A stretch of DNA of 64,000 bases, taken from contig NZ_SGWV01000009.1 of the NCBI RefSeq assembly GCF_004216565.1, positions 124,001 through 188,000 on the forward strand. Direction: 5' to 3'. This document shows positions 60,746 through 64,000 of this stretch, piece after piece. Numbering within the stretch: the stretch's first letter is position 1; each line of letters starts with the position of its first letter. The position numbers and the translations under genes are program-made. The stretch is from Sphaerotilus mobilis. GTDB taxonomy: Bacteria > Pseudomonadota > Gammaproteobacteria > Burkholderiales > Burkholderiaceae_C. The notes below the pieces were generated by a model that saw nothing but the letters and a program-made list of their open reading frames with translations, had not been told where the DNA came from and ran no database searches.

Positions 60746-63700
60746 TCAGTTCACCTTGAACAGGCCCCACATGCCCGATCCGATCATCGGCGTCGGGCCG
60801 TCGCGGTAGTGCCAGTAACCGCGCTTGGCGCCGCCTTGCAGGCTGGCGCTCACGCCCTTGCCGGGGGCGATCAGGCTGGCGCCCGGGGCGATGAAGCGCT
60901 CGATGCCCAGGTCGGCGTAGCTGTGACCGATGACCCGGAAGCTGTGCTGGCGCGCCCGTCCGTCGGCCTGCAGGACGCGGAAGGTGACCGCCTCGCCGGC
61001 CGTCGCGCTGAACACGGGCGTCTCCACCGGCAGGCCGCGCAGCGTCGACGGCAGGCGGGCATCGTTGTCGGTCATCAGCGTGGCCGGCAACACGCAGGGG
61101 TTGACGTCGCCCGCCAGCACCAATGCCTGCGAGCAGTTGGCCGAGGGCTGGCCGTTGAAGTCGATGCGCGACCACAGCGGCTCGGTGCGGTAGTTCAGCG
61201 CCCGCTCGCCCTGGTCGTAGGAATCGTCGCCATCGGCCGATGAGGGCAGTGCCGTCGCCCCCCCGGCGCCCAGGCGCAGGTTCAGGCCGTCCTGGAAGTG
61301 CAGCACGAACTCGCGGAAACGTGTGCCGTCGGCGCGGCGGATCACCGCCTCGGTCGAGCGTTCCGCACCCGCCGTGCTGGTGCCAGCCGCGTTCAGCCAG
61401 CTGCTGCCCTGCGGCTCGACGATCAGCGCGCCGATCAGGCCCTGGCTGCCCTGCTTGACCACGTCGCTCATCGCACGCAGCGGGATGGTGCCGAAGGCCT
61501 CGGGCTTGCCGCCCTTGGCCACGCCGTTGAGCAGGTCCCACTCGATGCGGCCGGCATACCAGACCAGGTTGCGCGACTGTCCGGGCGCCACCAGCTGTTC
61601 CGGGTTCAGGCCGACGTTGGCCGAATCGCTGCTGCGCGGGTCGAAATGGACCAGTTGCGCGTGCAGGCCAACCTGGTGCGAGGGCTTGATGTCGTCGACC
61701 CGCAGCGAGGTGACGGTGGGCAGTTCCGCATCACCGGGCAGGTCCGGCACCGGCTTGTTGGCGGGCAGACGGTTGGTCAGGCGCACGGTGATGCAGTCAC
61801 CGGCGTTGGCCCGCATCACCAGCGGTTCGGGCTGGCGGGTGCCGGCACGCAGGCCGGCGACGTCGGCGGCATGCACATAGAGCAGTGCGCTCGGATCGGT
61901 GATGCCGGCCCGCCGGTTGTAGACCAGCGCGCCACCGGGCAGCAGGTCACGCGCGGCCCAGACCTCGATGTTGTGGCTGCGCGCGGGCGAACCCACCGGG
62001 CAACCGTTGAGGCCCAGCACCGAGCTGACCGTGTTCAGCAGCCCGCCCAGCAGGCCACCGCTCAAGCTGCCGACCGTGTTCGTCAGCGGCTGGATCAGCC
62101 CGCCGGCCAGCGTGCCGGTCAGGCCGTCGACCGCGTTGGCATCGGCATAGGTGCGCAAGATGCCCCAGGCGCCGTTCCACAGTGCATCGGTGCTGCCGTA
62201 GTGGAACAGGTGGTCGGTCTGCTTCGCCCCGCCGCTGACCTTGGCCAGCAAGCCCAGGTCCATCTCCATGTGTTCGGAGATGCCGAGTTCCTGCGCGGCC
62301 ACGTAGGGGCCGTTCGGGTCGGACACCTCGCGGCGCCAACGCTGGCCGTGCAGCGTGAAGACATGCTGGACCTCCTGCGCGCCATGGATCAGCTTGAGCT
62401 GGACCCGCTCGCCTTCATAGGCCCGCAACACCGGCGTGTACGGATCGCCGTGGACGCGCGAGCTGAACACATAGGCCGGGTCGGCGCGCTGATCGAGGTG
62501 CAGGCCGGAACGGCTGCCGTCGGCCGACAGGCGCAGCGGCAGCGGCTCGTTGCGGTAGTTGACGAGGTAGGGGTTGTGGTGACGCGCCGAGACCGCCTCG
62601 GGCACGGCCGGCGGGTCGACCGGTTGGCCGTCCTGCGTGTAGAGCAGCGCGAAGTCGGCGCTGGCGAGCATGAACTCGCGGAAGTCGGGATGGGTCTGCT
62701 GATCGGTGGCACCGCGCACCAGCGCCTCGGTGCCCACGCCGCCGGCCAGCGGCTGGCCGCTGCGCGTGTCGAGCCACTGGCTGCCCTTGGGCTCGACCAC
62801 CAGCGCGCTGTAGAAGCCGTGCTGCTGGATCGACGAGGCGCCGAAGTGGTCGTGGGTGAAGACCGTGCGCAAGGTGCGGTCACGGCCGTCCTTGTCGAAC
62901 AGCTCGTCGGCCCACCAGCGCTGCACCGAGGTCTGGAAGCCGATGGCCGCCGGCTCGGGCAGCACGGCATGGCCGTCGACCGGTCGGACCACGCCGTCCG
63001 GCCCCATCTGGCGCACCGCGCCGCCCGGCGCCAGCGCGGCTTCGGCCCGCTCGACCAGCGCGCCGCGGGCGAAGGTGCCGTCCTCGTAGTTCCAGCCGTT
63101 GCCGCCGCCGTCGGAGGCCATCACGTCGAACTTCACCAGGTGGATGTGCTGGCTGATCGTGTCGGTCGGCACCAGCGCCTGGAAGGCGTCGCGCTGGAGC
63201 ACCTCAGGGGTGCGGTTGGTGTGGAAGAAGTTGATGCAATCGCCGGAATGGGCGCGGAAGAAGAAGGGGTCGGCCGGACGGGTCTTGCCCTCGAACGCGG
63301 CGACGTCGCTGCTCAGCACGTTGATGCGGGCCTGCGGGTCGTGCCAGCCGGCCTTGTTGACGACCAGATCAAGCTCGATGGCCGAGACGTCGTAGCGCCG
63401 CGTCGGCGCGGTCGCCGGGCACGGGTCGGCAAACGGGGCGCCGGGTGCGGCCGGGCGGCCGTTGACCTTGAAGGTCGCCGCCGTGCCGTCGACGGTCCGG
63501 CTGGCATGGCCGCCCGGACGGCCGTGGAAGGCCATGGCGGCACGTTCCAGCGGCGTGCCTTGATGGGGCAGCAGCGTCAGGTCGACCGTCTCCAGGTGCG
63601 AGGACAGGTCGGCCGCCGCCACGCCGGCACCCAGGGTGCGGCTGCCGGCCGTGATCAGGTGGCGGCCGAGGCCGTTCGGGCCGAGCTGGCTGTCAGCGCT

Positions 63701-64000
63701 CAGGTCCAGCGGCGGCTGCGGCGGGCGGTGGCCGGCCGCGCCGGGCACGAAGAAGGGGAAGCCGGGAGCGGCCGCCGCGCCATAGGTCGGCGCGGGCGCC
63801 AGCGCGGTGCCGCGGATCGGCAGCAGCGCCGGGCTGTAGGCGCCGCCGCGGGTCTCGCCGGTCAGCGGGTCGGTGCCGGGGCCCAGTTCGCCGTCGGGCA
63901 GGCGCCGGGTGCCGTCCTCCAGCACGTCATGGACCCGCCACAGGCCCCACATGCCTTGGGCGAAATGCGGGTACATGTGGCAATGGAAGATCGCATCACC
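60746..64000 (-). CDS. Multicopper oxidase, MofA/MnxG-like putative Mn(II) oxidase (N-terminus beyond window)
   Basis: The visible 1084 residues are the C-terminal part of a very large multicopper oxidase. The first visible residues hold a complete type 1/type 3 copper motif, HCHMYPHFAQGM (6-17). Then come HIHLVKFD (285-292), HDHFGASSIQQHGFY (383-397), the degenerate HLFHYGSTDALWNGAWGILR (597-616) and, near the C-terminus, YWHYRDGPTPMIGSGMWGLF (1062-1081), which lacks the Cys ligand. Size and EHMEMDL, HYGSTDALWNGAWG segments resemble MofA of Leptothrix and bacterial MnxG. A Gly/Leu-rich stretch (626-666) links two halves. Mn(II) oxidation is inferred from the family. The gene converges on the GGDEF gene, and no mofB/mofC-like genes lie downstream. 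Confidence 0.85.
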   Translation of the reverse strand, partial: GDAIFHCHMYPHFAQGMWGLWRVHDVLEDGTRRLPDGELGPGTDPLTGETRGGAYSPALLPIRGTALAPAPTYGAAAAPGFPFFVPGAAGHRPPQPPLDLSADSQLGPNGLGRHLITAGSRTLGAGVAAADLSSHLETVDLTLLPHQGTPLERAAMAFHGRPGGHASRTVDGTAATFKVNGRPAAPGAPFADPCPATAPTRRYDVSAIELDLVVNKAGWHDPQARINVLSSDVAAFEGKTRPADPFFFRAHSGDCINFFHTNRTPEVLQRDAFQALVPTDTISQHIHLVKFDVMASDGGGNGWNYEDGTFARGALVERAEAALAPGGAVRQMGPDGVVRPVDGHAVLPEPAAIGFQTSVQRWWADELFDKDGRDRTLRTVFTHDHFGASSIQQHGFYSALVVEPKGSQWLDTRSGQPLAGGVGTEALVRGATDQQTHPDFREFMLASADFALLYTQDGQPVDPPAVPEAVSARHHNPYLVNYRNEPLPLRLSADGSRSGLHLDQRADPAYVFSSRVHGDPYTPVLRAYEGERVQLKLIHGAQEVQHVFTLHGQRWRREVSDPNGPYVAAQELGISEHMEMDLGLLAKVSGGAKQTDHLFHYGSTDALWNGAWGILRTYADANAVDGLTGTLAGGLIQPLTNTVGSLSGGLLGGLLNTVSSVLGLNGCPVGSPARSHNIEVWAARDLLPGGALVYNRRAGITDPSALLYVHAADVAGLRAGTRQPEPLVMRANAGDCITVRLTNRLPANKPVPDLPGDAELPTVTSLRVDDIKPSHQVGLHAQLVHFDPRSSDSANVGLNPEQLVAPGQSRNLVWYAGRIEWDLLNGVAKGGKPEAFGTIPLRAMSDVVKQGSQGLIGALIVEPQGSSWLNAAGTSTAGAERSTEAVIRRADGTRFREFVLHFQDGLNLRLGAGGATALPSSADGDDSYDQGERALNYRTEPLWSRIDFNGQPSANCSQALVLAGDVNPCVLPATLMTDNDARLPSTLRGLPVETPVFSATAGEAVTFRVLQADGRARQHSFRVIGHSYADLGIERFIAPGASLIAPGKGVSASLQGGAKRGYWHYRDGPTPMIGSGMWGLFKVN

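Overview
The window is a dense, GC-rich chromosomal segment. It resembles a betaproteobacterium of the order Burkholderiales, most likely the Leptothrix/Sphaerotilus/Rubrivivax group. This rests on the cox cluster layout with its small DUF2909 and DUF2970 proteins, an IcmF-type fused mutase, a fused TRAP permease with a TatT partner, and a very large MofA/MnxG-like multicopper oxidase at the right edge. Species assignment is inference. I saw no rRNA, tRNA, insertion sequence, prophage or CRISPR array.

Positions 1-8792 carry an aa3-type cytochrome c oxidase locus: the end of subunit II, ctaD, a 39-residue assembly protein, ctaG, a DUF2970 protein and ctaE, then a bidirectional terminator. A short reverse gene follows (DUF2909). 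Next come SURF1, a Sco-like membrane protein, ctaA, ctaB and a Sco lipoprotein. These cover copper delivery, heme A synthesis and assembly of the oxidase. Positions 8836-14004 (reverse) hold uup, pal, lnt and corC, which serve translation and the envelope. Positions 14191-19896 hold a His-rich COG0523 metallochaperone, a single-cysteine DksA, an uncharacterised STAS-like protein and hslVU.

Positions 20097-24630 are a closely packed run of small, poorly characterised genes (SRPBCC, GNAT-like, bPH2, lipoprotein, DUF1801, DUF2007, RidA, membrane protein). It converges on coaX and a TTG-start unknown gene. A palindromic operator overlaps the promoter of icmF (26722-30012). Then come a five-module lipoprotein ending in a cyclophilin domain, a 55-residue basic protein with its own terminator, an FAD dehydrogenase, a CBS protein, aroG, a NarL-type two-component pair with a secreted beta-propeller, a ChaA-like antiporter and a BktB-like thiolase.

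Positions 42263-47214 hold a monooxygenase-fold protein, yaeQ, prfC, an FMN 2-hydroxy-acid dehydrogenase and a LysR regulator. The str operon (rpsL-rpsG-fusA-tuf-rpsJ, 47520-52482) has a strong promoter and a structured leader. It ends in a strong terminator straight after rpsJ. The remainder holds an M48 peptidase, metY, a tatT-dctP-dctQM TRAP cluster, a PAS-GGDEF-degenerate EAL protein and the truncated multicopper oxidase.

The most interesting items are the multicopper oxidase, with copper motifs in an unusual order and worn-out repeat copies; the cysteine-pair repeat/cyclophilin lipoprotein; the icmF operator; the str leader; and the small basic ORF at 32265.
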